Part shown: positions 40,162 through 46,334 of the stretch, one piece after another | How the letters are laid out: each line of letters starts with the position of its first letter | Numbering within the stretch: position 1 is the stretch's first letter | Origin: Pseudomonadota bacterium | GTDB taxonomy: Bacteria > Desulfobacterota > Desulfobacteria > Desulfobacterales > Desulfobacteraceae | Length of the DNA: 46,334 nucleotides | Direction of reading: 5' to 3' | Assembly (NCBI GenBank): GCA_018821535.1 | Contig: JAHJLV010000043.1 | Span: 1 to 46,334, forward strand | Made by a program: the position numbers and the translations under genes | Notes under the pieces: model-generated | What the model was told of the DNA's origin: nothing | The model's database searches: none | Seen by the model: the letters and a program-made list of their open reading frames with translations, nothing else

Positions 40162-40515
40162 ATGGAAACAATATTTTTCACATTTTTAATCAGTATTCTG
40201 ATATACAAATTGAATTTTCGACTTATAATTGAAAACCTTGCCCTTCGGCAGCAACTTGCTATCATGAAGCAATCGGTCCGTCGCCCTAAAATCCGTAAAA
40301 GAAACCGCTTTTTTGGGGTTATTCTCTCCCGATTGTGGAATGGCTGGAAAAATGTATTGATCGTTGTGCAACCGGAGACTGTAATACGATGGCACAGAAA
40401 GGGTCTTAAATTGTATTGGAAATCCAAATCCCAAAAAGCAGGAAGACCTCCCATAGATATAGCTCTTCTGTTACTCAAGAGCATTTTTAACACTAAAGCT
40501 CGCCCTCCGAATTGA
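40162..40515 (+). pseudogene. 5' fragment of an integrase-core (IS3/IS481-like) transposase
   Basis: METIFFTFLISILIYKLNF, then ENLALRQQLAIMKQSVRRPKIRKRNRFFGVILSRLWNGWKNVLIVVQPETVIRWHRKG, is the common start of a DDE transposase family seen with a downstream rve domain. After SQKAGRPPID the frame departs from the family and stops; the DDE domain is absent. A following frame (about 40495-40600, LRIEGDLSTEKRTKRLYEQS) is not recognised and may be another relic. Confidence 0.75.
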
Positions 40516-41104
40516 GGGTGACCTGAGTACTGAAAAAAGAACCAAACGCCTTTATGAGCAGAGCTATCGGCGACAGATGATAGACTTATGTTGCGAGTGA
40601 TCTTAACCCTTTGAATTTACAGAACATCCGAACACCCCTCGTGTAAGTAAGTATCGCCTTATAAATCAGTAAGTTATAACGAATTTGAAAAATTCGTAAA
40701 AAAACTGGCAACATAATTTTTACCGTGTTTTTTTGATTTCAGCTATCCAATCACTCGTTCATATTTACAATTATAGCACGGCACCGTAATAATGGACATC
40801 AATCTAATACCGGTTGCTGATAGAGCCTACCACCGCCGTCCAAACCTTCACATTTAAAGGCCTTCCTCTTTTTGAGTCTCATGCATGGGCAAAAAGCGGC
40901 AGGGTATTATTTTTTAAATTAAGGGCGGGGTCCTGCTGGGTCAGGCGGGGTAAAACTCGCAACAAAAAAAACTCGCTACATAAATAGACATAATCCACAG
41001 GGCATGAAGTGAAAGATACCGATGCAAATCAAAGCCATTTTTCGTTAAAAATTGATCAGACTATCCATCAAAATAATTTTTACGCCTTTTTTTGTGAAAT
41101 TATA
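40516..41104. other. gene-free stretch
   Basis: About 590 bases following the truncated transposase, with no coding frame recognised beyond the small unassigned one near its start. Two near-repeats, AAACTCGCAACA and AAACTCGCTACA, occur around 40950-40980. Nothing else supported. Confidence 0.4.
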
Positions 41105-41167
41105 TTGACAATGCTGTTTTTATAGGTATAATTATGAAATATGGAATACTCGAATTTTGGGAGTATT
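41105..41167 (+). promoter_or_regulatory. strong promoter and operator of the XRE-ImmA pair
   Basis: TTGACA (41105-41110), 16-base spacer, TATAAT (41127-41132) is a consensus sigma-70 promoter. AATACTC (41145) and GAGTATT (41161) form an inverted repeat just downstream of the start site, where the XRE repressor would bind and block its own transcription. Confidence 0.75.
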
Positions 41168-41204
41168 AGTATGATGATTAAAATTAAAGGAAAGGTGGGG
41201 GGAA

Positions 41205-41567
41205 ATGAATAATTTTGGCCAAATGATGAAAAGTGTCAGAAAAGAAAAGAGAGTCACTTTAAGAAAACTTGGCGAATATGTCGGCAAATCCATTGGATAT
41301 TTGTCTGATATTGAAAATGGAAGGAAAAGAGCTCCAAAATTAGATATTGTTTTAAAAATTGAAGAATGTTTGGGTATCGTTGATGGAACTCTTATAAACT
41401 TGGCAGCAAAGATGAGAAGGAGTATGCCTCAGGCAAAAAAATTGTCTGAAAAATTGATGGCAATGCCCAAATTGTCTGAAGCTTTATTGCGAGCCGATGA
41501 AGATTTAACAGAAGATGAGTTTGATGAATTAATGAAGTTTCTTGAAAAACAAAAAAGCGGGAGGTAG
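41205..41567 (+). CDS. XRE-family repressor (ImmR-like)
   Basis: 120 residues. Residues 3-62 are a Cro/CI helix-turn-helix: NFGQMMKSVRKEKRVTLRKLGEYVGKSIGYLSDIENGRKRAPKL. The rest is helical and acidic (SEALLRADEDLTEDEFDELMKF). GGTGGGGGG precedes the ATG. Such repressors keep mobile elements quiet and are cut by the ImmA metallopeptidase encoded next door. It may instead be the antitoxin of an XRE/COG2856 toxin-antitoxin pair. Target genes other than its own are not evident. Confidence 0.85.
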   Translation: MNNFGQMMKSVRKEKRVTLRKLGEYVGKSIGYLSDIENGRKRAPKLDIVLKIEECLGIVDGTLINLAAKMRRSMPQAKKLSEKLMAMPKLSEALLRADEDLTEDEFDELMKFLEKQKSGR

Positions 41568-41572
41568 AATTT

Positions 41573-42169
41573 TTGTCACGAAGAGTACTTGCAGCCGATC
41601 CAAGAAAAGGTGCAGACATTGATTTTCTGGCCCTACAATTGATTGAACGGTATCAACCTGAAGTATTAGCAGGAAACACAGCTTTTGATGTTGAAAAGTT
41701 TTTTGAGTTTGACCTCGAAGATCTTTGTGGCGTTAAAGTTGACTATAGGGAATTACCCTCTGGAATTTATGGTGTTACTGACTCGGAACGTAAAGAGTGC
41801 ATAATATCAGCCGAACTTATGGATCGACCAAGAAAAAGCGATAAATATTTTGCCAGGTCGACCATAGCCCATGAGGGGTATCATGCGATGGTTCATATTC
41901 CTGAATTTAGAAAGAAACGTGCTGTTTTGAAGTCTATTAATGATGAACAGCACGCTTCTTTGTGCCTGTATCGCCAAGAAGATGTCCCTATTTACATGAA
42001 CCCAGAATGGCAGGCTTTTAGATTTGCAGGGGCATTATTAATGCCGGAAGAGCCTTTCAAAGCTTCTATCAGAAATGGTTATGGTGTCAGGGACTTGGCT
42101 GACCTTTTTCAGGCAAATCCAGCTAACGTATGCTCTAGGGCTAAAGCCCTTAGCATATTATTAAAATAA
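41573..42169 (+). CDS. ImmA/IrrE-family zinc metallopeptidase
   Basis: 198 residues from TTG 41573; GGGAGG 7 bases upstream overlaps the end of the repressor gene and decides this start. The zinc site is HEGYH in STIAHEGYHAMVHIPE (HExxH, about residue 101), with a downstream EWQAFRFAGALLMPEEPF giving the third ligand region (E of the helix). ImmA-type proteases cleave a partner XRE repressor after DNA damage or cell signalling. Terminator follows directly. Confidence 0.88.
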   Translation: MSRRVLAADPRKGADIDFLALQLIERYQPEVLAGNTAFDVEKFFEFDLEDLCGVKVDYRELPSGIYGVTDSERKECIISAELMDRPRKSDKYFARSTIAHEGYHAMVHIPEFRKKRAVLKSINDEQHASLCLYRQEDVPIYMNPEWQAFRFAGALLMPEEPFKASIRNGYGVRDLADLFQANPANVCSRAKALSILLK

Positions 42170-42197
42170 AAAAGAGCATTGGGGAATGCTCTTTTTT
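42168..42197 (+). terminator. intrinsic terminator of the XRE-ImmA operon
   Basis: AAAAAAGAGCATT and AATGCTCTTTTTT form a perfect 13-bp stem around GGGG, starting inside the stop codon of the ImmA-type gene. With T- and A-runs on both sides it can act in both directions. Confidence 0.85.
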
Positions 42198-42381
42198 ATT
42201 TTTGCAGCATCAATATTATCCGGCTTGAGGACTGGATTGTATCGAAAATAATTTTCAATAATTTAATTGAAAATGGTTTGCTGCCCATTGTGTAAAATAA
42301 TGATTATACAAACTATATTCTCATTTTTTACACTCTGAGACCAATTTGTCAATAAAAATTCCTCGATAAGGATTTTAGATT

Positions 42382-42519
42382 ATGAAACACAAATCTAAAA
42401 ACCGTCGGATTGTTGGATTTATTTTCCGTGCTTGGCGCTATACCAAGGACGGGACCCAACTCTGGGCAAAAGACTACGGTCTAAAAGCCTGGAAAATCCC
42501 TGTCTTCAAAAAGACTTAG
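42382..42519 (+). CDS. 45-residue basic protein of unknown function
   Basis: ATG 42382 has AAGGA 12 bases upstream. The product MKHKSKNRRIVGFIFRAWRY, then TKDGTQLWAKDYGLKAWKIPVFKKT, has the look of a small conserved protein (regular Arg/Lys, Trp-Tyr pattern, codon use like neighbours). I recall similar short proteins with RAWR-KDG-LWAKDYG-KAW order from related genomes but no function. It lies between the ImmA terminator and the lipoprotein gene. Confidence 0.55.
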   Translation: MKHKSKNRRIVGFIFRAWRYTKDGTQLWAKDYGLKAWKIPVFKKT

Positions 42520-42532
42520 TTAGGCGGAATTA

Positions 42533-42590
42533 GTGCGAAAGCACCATGTTTTGGTCTCGACATGGAACAGAACAGAGACCATTTTTATTA
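42533..42590 (+). ncRNA. structured leader upstream of the lipoprotein gene
   Basis: GTGC-GAAA-GCAC (a GNRA-type tetraloop hairpin, 42533-42544) is followed by CATG...CATG (42544-42565) and GGTCTC...GAGACC (42553-42580), the last with ATTTTTATT behind it. The last two overlap and exclude each other, so the leader could switch between a terminator and an open form, as in attenuators or riboswitches. No known riboswitch class is recognised. Confidence 0.35.
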
Positions 42591-42613
42591 ATTCTTTATT
42601 AAGAGGAAAAAAA

Positions 42614-43546
42614 ATGATTAAAATTGTATCAGAAAATAGATTGAAATGCTTGGTTCTCTTGGTTCTCTTAACTTTTTGTTTGACCGGGTGTGTTGAACTT
42701 CTGACTGACTCTCAAATCAGAGAGATCAAAAAATTCTCAGCGGCATCAAACACATATAGTGAATATCCTGGGACTGTAATGAAAGCTCATGCGGATCTCA
42801 GCCTCTACAATCAACTCACCAATGCATCAAGCGCAGTCGATGGGGAAAATGCTTTTGGTTTAATTGAAAAAGGCATTGAAAAACAAAAACGGCTGATAGC
42901 ATTGGGGGAAAGGGCTGATAACGCATGCAAGATACTACGCTCTTATTCCGGTATTCTTGATAAGTTATCATCAGATATCTACACAAGCGAAACGCAAGCA
43001 AGTGTAGAAAAATTTGGTTCTCAGTTGGATCGTTCAATAAAGGAATACAACCAAATCACAAAATCTTCAATCACACTATTTGGTGGTACGGTAGCTGCCA
43101 TTGTGAAAGGAACCGCTTCTATATACATTAGGAACAAACAACATGCTGCTATTAAAACAGCTGTCCAAGAAGCTGATCCAGTGATTGAGGAAATCACCAA
43201 TTCTATAATTACCTTTTTAGAAACTTATGCCGGTCCAAACAGCCTAGAAATTTTACAGGCCGAAAGAGATGATTTGCAGACATGGTATGAAATGGCTGGA
43301 TATAAACAACCTCTGTCCACATCAATATGGGTTTCGGAAAAACTAAAAATCATTGAATCTATATTAATGTTTGTCGACAAATCAAAAAAAGCTGCGATAA
43401 GCCTCCGTGAGGCCCATACGGTCCTGATGACAAAAATAGACAAAAAAATGGATTTAAGAGATACCATTGAAATTATTGAGACGTTGGTTGATGAGGTTGA
43501 AGCGGCAAAAGATCTTAAAAATAAAATTGAAAAGCAATCAATATAA
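42614..43546 (+). CDS. lipoprotein of unknown function, helical
   Basis: 310 residues from ATG 42614 (AGAGGAAA upstream); the in-frame start at 42533 would run through the leader hairpins. Signal peptide with lipobox LTGC (about 19-22 of CLVLLVLLTFCLTGCVEL), so the protein is attached to a membrane via Cys. The rest is alpha-helical, with a more hydrophobic stretch near 150-175 (SSITLFGGTVAAIVKGTASIY). No family recognised. It lies 15 bases before the coiled-coil gene and probably works with it. Confidence 0.65.
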   Translation: MIKIVSENRLKCLVLLVLLTFCLTGCVELLTDSQIREIKKFSAASNTYSEYPGTVMKAHADLSLYNQLTNASSAVDGENAFGLIEKGIEKQKRLIALGERADNACKILRSYSGILDKLSSDIYTSETQASVEKFGSQLDRSIKEYNQITKSSITLFGGTVAAIVKGTASIYIRNKQHAAIKTAVQEADPVIEEITNSIITFLETYAGPNSLEILQAERDDLQTWYEMAGYKQPLSTSIWVSEKLKIIESILMFVDKSKKAAISLREAHTVLMTKIDKKMDLRDTIEIIETLVDEVEAAKDLKNKIEKQSI

Positions 43547-43561
43547 TTAGAGGATAAGACA

Positions 43562-43897
43562 ATGGCTAATACTGAAAAATTCGCTGTTTTAAAAAAAATC
43601 AGAAATATTAAAAAAGAAATTCAAATCATGAAAGGAATCGCTGATCATCCAGCAAAAAAAGAACTTGAGGATGCATTTATCTTCCTTGACGATTTAGAGG
43701 ATGAATTAATTTACAGTGAACTTGAAAAAAGAGTTACAGAAATAGAATCGATTTCAAAAAAACTAAAATCAGTCGTTAAAACTGCTTCTGAGAAATCAGA
43801 TGACCTGAAAAAGATTGCAGAAAAAATAAACAATATAGCTGATCTTTTTTCTAAGCTAATCGACATTGCGGGCAAAGGTGCTGAGCTGCTGTTGTAA
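43562..43897 (+). CDS. small coiled-coil protein of unknown function
   Basis: 111 residues, almost entirely helical with a heptad-like pattern (KELEDAFIFLDDLEDELIYSELEKRVTEIESISKKLKSVVK) and an amphipathic C-terminal end (INNIADLFSKLIDIAGKGAELLL). No signal peptide. GAGGATAAG precedes the ATG. Co-transcribed with the lipoprotein gene. The layout (lipoprotein plus small helical protein) would suit a membrane-associated pair, but no function is claimed. Confidence 0.6.
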   Translation: MANTEKFAVLKKIRNIKKEIQIMKGIADHPAKKELEDAFIFLDDLEDELIYSELEKRVTEIESISKKLKSVVKTASEKSDDLKKIAEKINNIADLFSKLIDIAGKGAELLL

Positions 43898-43908
43898 CGC
43901 TTTTTTCT

Positions 43909-43953
43909 GTGAGGGGTGGGATAATAGACTCAGAATTACATCCCGCCCCTCAC
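43909..43953 (+). terminator. long GC-rich hairpin terminator
   Basis: GTGAGGGGTGGGAT pairs with ATCCCGCCCCTCAC (14 positions, one G-T) around a 17-base loop, followed by ATCTTTTAAGATTTTTTT. It ends the lipoprotein operon. Confidence 0.7.
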
Positions 43954-44300
43954 ATCTTTTAAGATTTTTTTACCGCAGAAACGATATCATTATCAAATGT
44001 TACTGAGCCAGTTCAAATATTATTACCTTCGTCGAAATAGCAAAATAGTGCCCAAAGTATCAATGGTATCTGTTCAAATTTTAATGGCATTTTTGAAGAT
44101 CAGGCTATCTATAATAAAAACAAAGAGTTGACTTCTGGCTAAAGTCTTTCTGCCGTACTCAAGTATCATTATCCTATCTCGAGAATTAAAACCCGTCTGA
44201 TTATCAATGATACCTGAACATAAATGAATGTTGTCACCGATTGAAATCCTTCCTTACCTGTCGTATGAAATTAGAAACCTATTTCAGAAAGGAGATATCT
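43954..44300. other. intergenic stretch before the Sm-like gene
   Basis: About 350 bases with no coding frame. ATCAATGGTATCTG (44069) and ATCAATGATACCTG (44204) are near-direct repeats 135 bases apart. TTGACTTC (44127) may be a -35 element but no good -10 box follows. Otherwise nothing is seen. Confidence 0.4.
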
Positions 44301-44573
44301 ATGAGTTCAAAAGCCCTTAAAAAAGAAATCGAGTCCCGCATCGTAAGAATTAAAATGACGGATGGTTCTATGGTAAATGGACAGGTTAATATCCTTAGAG
44401 AACCAGGGCACGATCGTTTGAGTGATCTTGTTGTCAACAACAATGAACCGTTCCTGGTTGTATTTGACGCAACTTTTTATGATGGTAAAATGGATAATCC
44501 AGTAAAGCATAAAACTATTTTTATCAATAAGAGGCACATAGTTTTTGCATACCCAAATGAGGACCAGAAGTAA
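44301..44573 (+). CDS. small Sm-like/beta-barrel protein
   Basis: 90 residues from ATG 44301 (AAAGGAGA 7 bases upstream). IVRIKMTDGSMVNGQVNI, then HDRLSDLVVNNNEPFLVVFDATF and HKTIFINKRHIVFAYP follow the strand order of a small LSm/SH3-like barrel (DUF6812-type proteins have this make-up). Role unknown; such proteins may bind RNA or membrane partners. Four bases before the DUF72 gene. Confidence 0.6.
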   Translation: MSSKALKKEIESRIVRIKMTDGSMVNGQVNILREPGHDRLSDLVVNNNEPFLVVFDATFYDGKMDNPVKHKTIFINKRHIVFAYPNEDQK

Positions 44574-44577
44574 AAAA

Positions 44578-45432
44578 ATGAAGCGTTTGCCCAAAAATAT
44601 CAGGATAGGAACGTGCAGTTGGAAATATGACTCATGGAAAGGGCTTATTTATTCTGATGATGTAGGCAAGAATTATCTTTCCGAATACTCCAAGCAGTTT
44701 AGTATCGTCGAAGTTGATCAATGGTTTTGGGCTTTATTTGGTGATAAGATCGTGATGCCAAACCCTGAAGTCGTTTCTGAATATGTCACATCAGTTCCCA
44801 AGGATTTTCGATTCAGCATTAAAGTTCTAAATGCCATTACACTGACGCACAAACATGGTAAAGGGCCGTTGGAGGGTAATCCTCATTTCCTGTCAAATGA
44901 TCTGATGGATGACTTTTTGAAGCTCTTGGAACCAATGTCAAAGCAGATCAATTCCCTGATATTCCAGTTTGAATATCTAAACAAACAGAAGATGTCTGAC
45001 CAAATAACTTTTCAGAATCAGCTTGAAACTTTTTGTAAAAATTTACCTCCTAAATTCCACTACTGCATTGAGATCCGGAATCAGAATTATCTGAATAAAC
45101 CATACTTTGAATTTCTTGACTCCATGAAACTTTCACATGTATTCCTTCAAGGATACTGGATGCCGCCTATCTTTGAGATTTACGGACGGTTTCAGGAATA
45201 CATCAAACGCCATACTGTTATTCGCTTGCATGGCCCTGACAGAAAAGGCATTGAACACCAGACTGATGGTGAATGGAATGCCATTGTTGATCCCAAAGAC
45301 GGTGAACTGCACAAGCTGAAAATGATGATCCATGATTTACTGGCAAGAGAAGTTAAAGTGACACTGAGTGTGAATAATCACTATGAGGGGTCAGCACCAC
45401 GGACTATCGATCGGCTTTTAAACTTGTTTTAA
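44578..45432 (+). CDS. DUF72 (YecE-like) TIM-barrel protein
   Basis: 284 residues from ATG 44578. The start IRIGTCSWKYDSWKGLIYSDD, followed by QFSIVEVDQWFWALF, FRFSIKVLNAITLTHKH and FHYCIEIRNQNYL, is the DUF72 signature. The fold is a TIM barrel related to metal-dependent endonucleases of the AP-endonuclease IV group, but no activity is proven. DUF72 usually has NxTFY in place of DQWFWA; this variation is notable. Possibly translated with the Sm-like gene (4-base gap). Confidence 0.8.
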   Translation: MKRLPKNIRIGTCSWKYDSWKGLIYSDDVGKNYLSEYSKQFSIVEVDQWFWALFGDKIVMPNPEVVSEYVTSVPKDFRFSIKVLNAITLTHKHGKGPLEGNPHFLSNDLMDDFLKLLEPMSKQINSLIFQFEYLNKQKMSDQITFQNQLETFCKNLPPKFHYCIEIRNQNYLNKPYFEFLDSMKLSHVFLQGYWMPPIFEIYGRFQEYIKRHTVIRLHGPDRKGIEHQTDGEWNAIVDPKDGELHKLKMMIHDLLAREVKVTLSVNNHYEGSAPRTIDRLLNLF

Positions 45433-45485
45433 AAACGGCTTTTTGATACCTGTGTTGTACGCTTCAAATATTAAAAAATGAGAGA

Positions 45486-46235
45486 ATGCTAATGTTGAAA
45501 AGCTTGAAAGTTGTTCCTCTTGTCATATTTATTATAACCCAAGCCGGCCTTTGTTTATCCGATACTTTGTTTCTGAAAGACGGTAAGGTGATTGAAGCCG
45601 ATCGTGTTTGGGAGCAGGACAATTTTTTCATGTATTCAAAATTTGGTGGTTCTGTCGGTATCCCAAAAGACAAAGTGAGCAAGGTACAGTACAGCCAGAA
45701 ACCAGAAAAAAACGCAAGCTCATTCCAGTTTGATGTATGGCCTTTTGGAACAACCGTTAATGAAGCTATTAACATTGCTCAGAGCCATGATCTTCCACTT
45801 CACAAACATGGGATCATAACCGTCAACAAAGGATTCCATCCACAAGTCAGAAAGTATATGGAGGCTGATCACTTTTATTACAATACCAATTTGTTAGGGC
45901 ATTTTGCCAAAGTTGATCTATTCTTCACATCAACATCAAAACAGCTTCATACCGTTCAGATCAGATGGCCGAATCAACAGATTAAAAACTCTCAATTGAT
46001 TTCAGAGATCGTTTCTATGATTTCCAATAAATATGGTGAATATCAGAACACCTCTTATGGTGCCAAAAAATGGCAAATCAAGGATGGCAACGAAATCACC
46101 CAGAAAGCCACTATTAATACAGTTTATCTCAATTACCTCCATATCTCATTGATCCAAAAAGCCAAATTGGAAATACAACAGATGGAAAGGCAAAGAATTC
46201 AGAACGGCTCAAGGAAAGACAATGAAAAATTTTAA
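45486..46235 (+). CDS. secreted protein of unknown function with N-terminal SH3-like strand motif
   Basis: 249 residues from ATG 45486; a second ATG at 45492 is as likely. Signal peptide (about 4-25, ending LCLS). Residues 26-68 (DTLFLKDGKVIEADRVWEQDNFFMYSKFGGSVGIPKDKVSKVQYSQ) form a short barrel-like repeat seen in many deltaproteobacterial secreted proteins. The remaining 180 residues are not recognised. The gene ends 14 bases beyond the start of the next one. Confidence 0.6.
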   Translation: MLMLKSLKVVPLVIFIITQAGLCLSDTLFLKDGKVIEADRVWEQDNFFMYSKFGGSVGIPKDKVSKVQYSQKPEKNASSFQFDVWPFGTTVNEAINIAQSHDLPLHKHGIITVNKGFHPQVRKYMEADHFYYNTNLLGHFAKVDLFFTSTSKQLHTVQIRWPNQQIKNSQLISEIVSMISNKYGEYQNTSYGAKKWQIKDGNEITQKATINTVYLNYLHISLIQKAKLEIQQMERQRIQNGSRKDNEKF

Positions 46236-46334
46236 AATAAAAACATCCAAAACAGATATTGCCGACGTGAACATGAAAAAACTAATTTCCGGAATAATAT
46301 TGATTGTGCTTATCGCTGCTGTTAGTTATGCAGA
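46222..46334 (+). CDS. membrane or secreted protein, cut by the window edge
   Basis: AAGGAAAG precedes ATG 46222, which overlaps the end of the previous gene. The visible 37 residues (MKNFKIKTSKTDIADVNMKK, then LISGIILIVLIAAVSYA) end in a hydrophobic segment, either a signal peptide or transmembrane helix. It runs off the window; family unknown. Confidence 0.5.
   Translation, partial: MKNFKIKTSKTDIADVNMKKLISGIILIVLIAAVSYA

Noticed and set aside
40495..40605. Frame LRIEGDLSTEKRTKRLYEQS following the truncated transposase
   Set aside because: It is open for only about 31 codons and could not be placed as the missing part of that transposase; left unassigned.
41141..41212. 23-codon leader frame before the XRE gene
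   Set aside because: It overlaps the operator and has no ribosome-binding site given the predicted start site; a leader peptide cannot be supported.
42518..42530. GTTAGGC-like integron attC core after the 45-residue gene
   Set aside because: A full attC needs a partner RYYYAAC core and a foldable body upstream; none is found, so a single 7-base match is chance.
1..46334. CRISPR arrays, tRNA or rRNA genes
   Set aside because: No regularly spaced identical repeats and no tRNA- or rRNA-like sequence were seen on either strand.

Overview
This AT-rich window reads as an accessory stretch of a Gram-negative anaerobe, most likely a Desulfobacteraceae-like member of the Desulfobacterota. That assignment is inference. 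It rests on the style of the genes (DUF169, Fe-dependent alcohol dehydrogenase, sigma-54 enhancer-binding protein, OmpLA-type outer-membrane phospholipase, a probable selenoprotein). No rRNA, tRNA or replication gene is visible to fix it.

Layout: (1) 1-4.9 kb is a mobilisation module: MobC-like accessory protein, MOBP-type relaxase, then a PH-domain membrane protein, a YpsA-like nucleotide-binding protein, a phosphoribosyltransferase-domain protein and a small unknown protein, closed by a strong terminator. (2) 5.2-6.0 kb is a VapBC toxin-antitoxin pair with a repeat-rich operator. (3) 5971-17393 is an 11.4-kb segment bounded by 79-bp inverted ends that are 87% identical, begin TGT and finish ACA, and carry sub-terminal repeats like those of IS21-type (or Tn7-like) elements. 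No matching transposase lies inside. Its cargo is a MarR regulator and DUF169 gene sharing one operator; an AraC regulator; an operon of hydroxynitrile-lyase-like cupin, exported alpha/beta hydrolase, Fe-ADH and tandem cyclophilin-like protein, ending in a broken Tat-signal gene; a frameshifted tyrosine recombinase; an IS110-type element; a GNAT acetyltransferase; and a small Bfd-like protein with an in-frame TGA that looks like selenocysteine.

(4) 17.4-28.0 kb is a defence island, almost all on the minus strand: Com-like zinc finger, ParDE, a resolvase relic, three small unknown proteins, a complete Qat anti-phage operon (qatABCD), a macrodomain protein, and a TIR plus caspase-like pair that resembles TIR-caspase (type IV Thoeris-like) immunity. 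Three related repeats sit at the edges of these modules. (5) 28.6-32.2 kb holds two tyrosine recombinases, each next to conspicuous palindromes, and a Fic protein with its own operator. (6) 32.4-40.0 kb is a self-contained regulon: a sigma-54 activator, a perfect 19-bp inverted repeat, a divergent -24/-12 promoter, and an operon of small protein, RND adaptor, RND permease and outer-membrane phospholipase A. (7) 40.1-46.3 kb carries a truncated transposase, an XRE repressor with ImmA-type metallopeptidase, a lipoprotein and coiled-coil pair, an Sm-like protein, a DUF72 protein and secreted or membrane proteins of unknown role running off the right edge.

Overall the window is a patchwork of mobile and defence modules with three integrases, two insertion-sequence relics or copies, several toxin-antitoxin-like loci and well-preserved local regulatory circuits. 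The items most worth following up are the putative selenoprotein (16713-16925), the TIR-caspase-macrodomain locus (25968-27972) with its repeats, and the transposon-like ends without a transposase (5971/17393).
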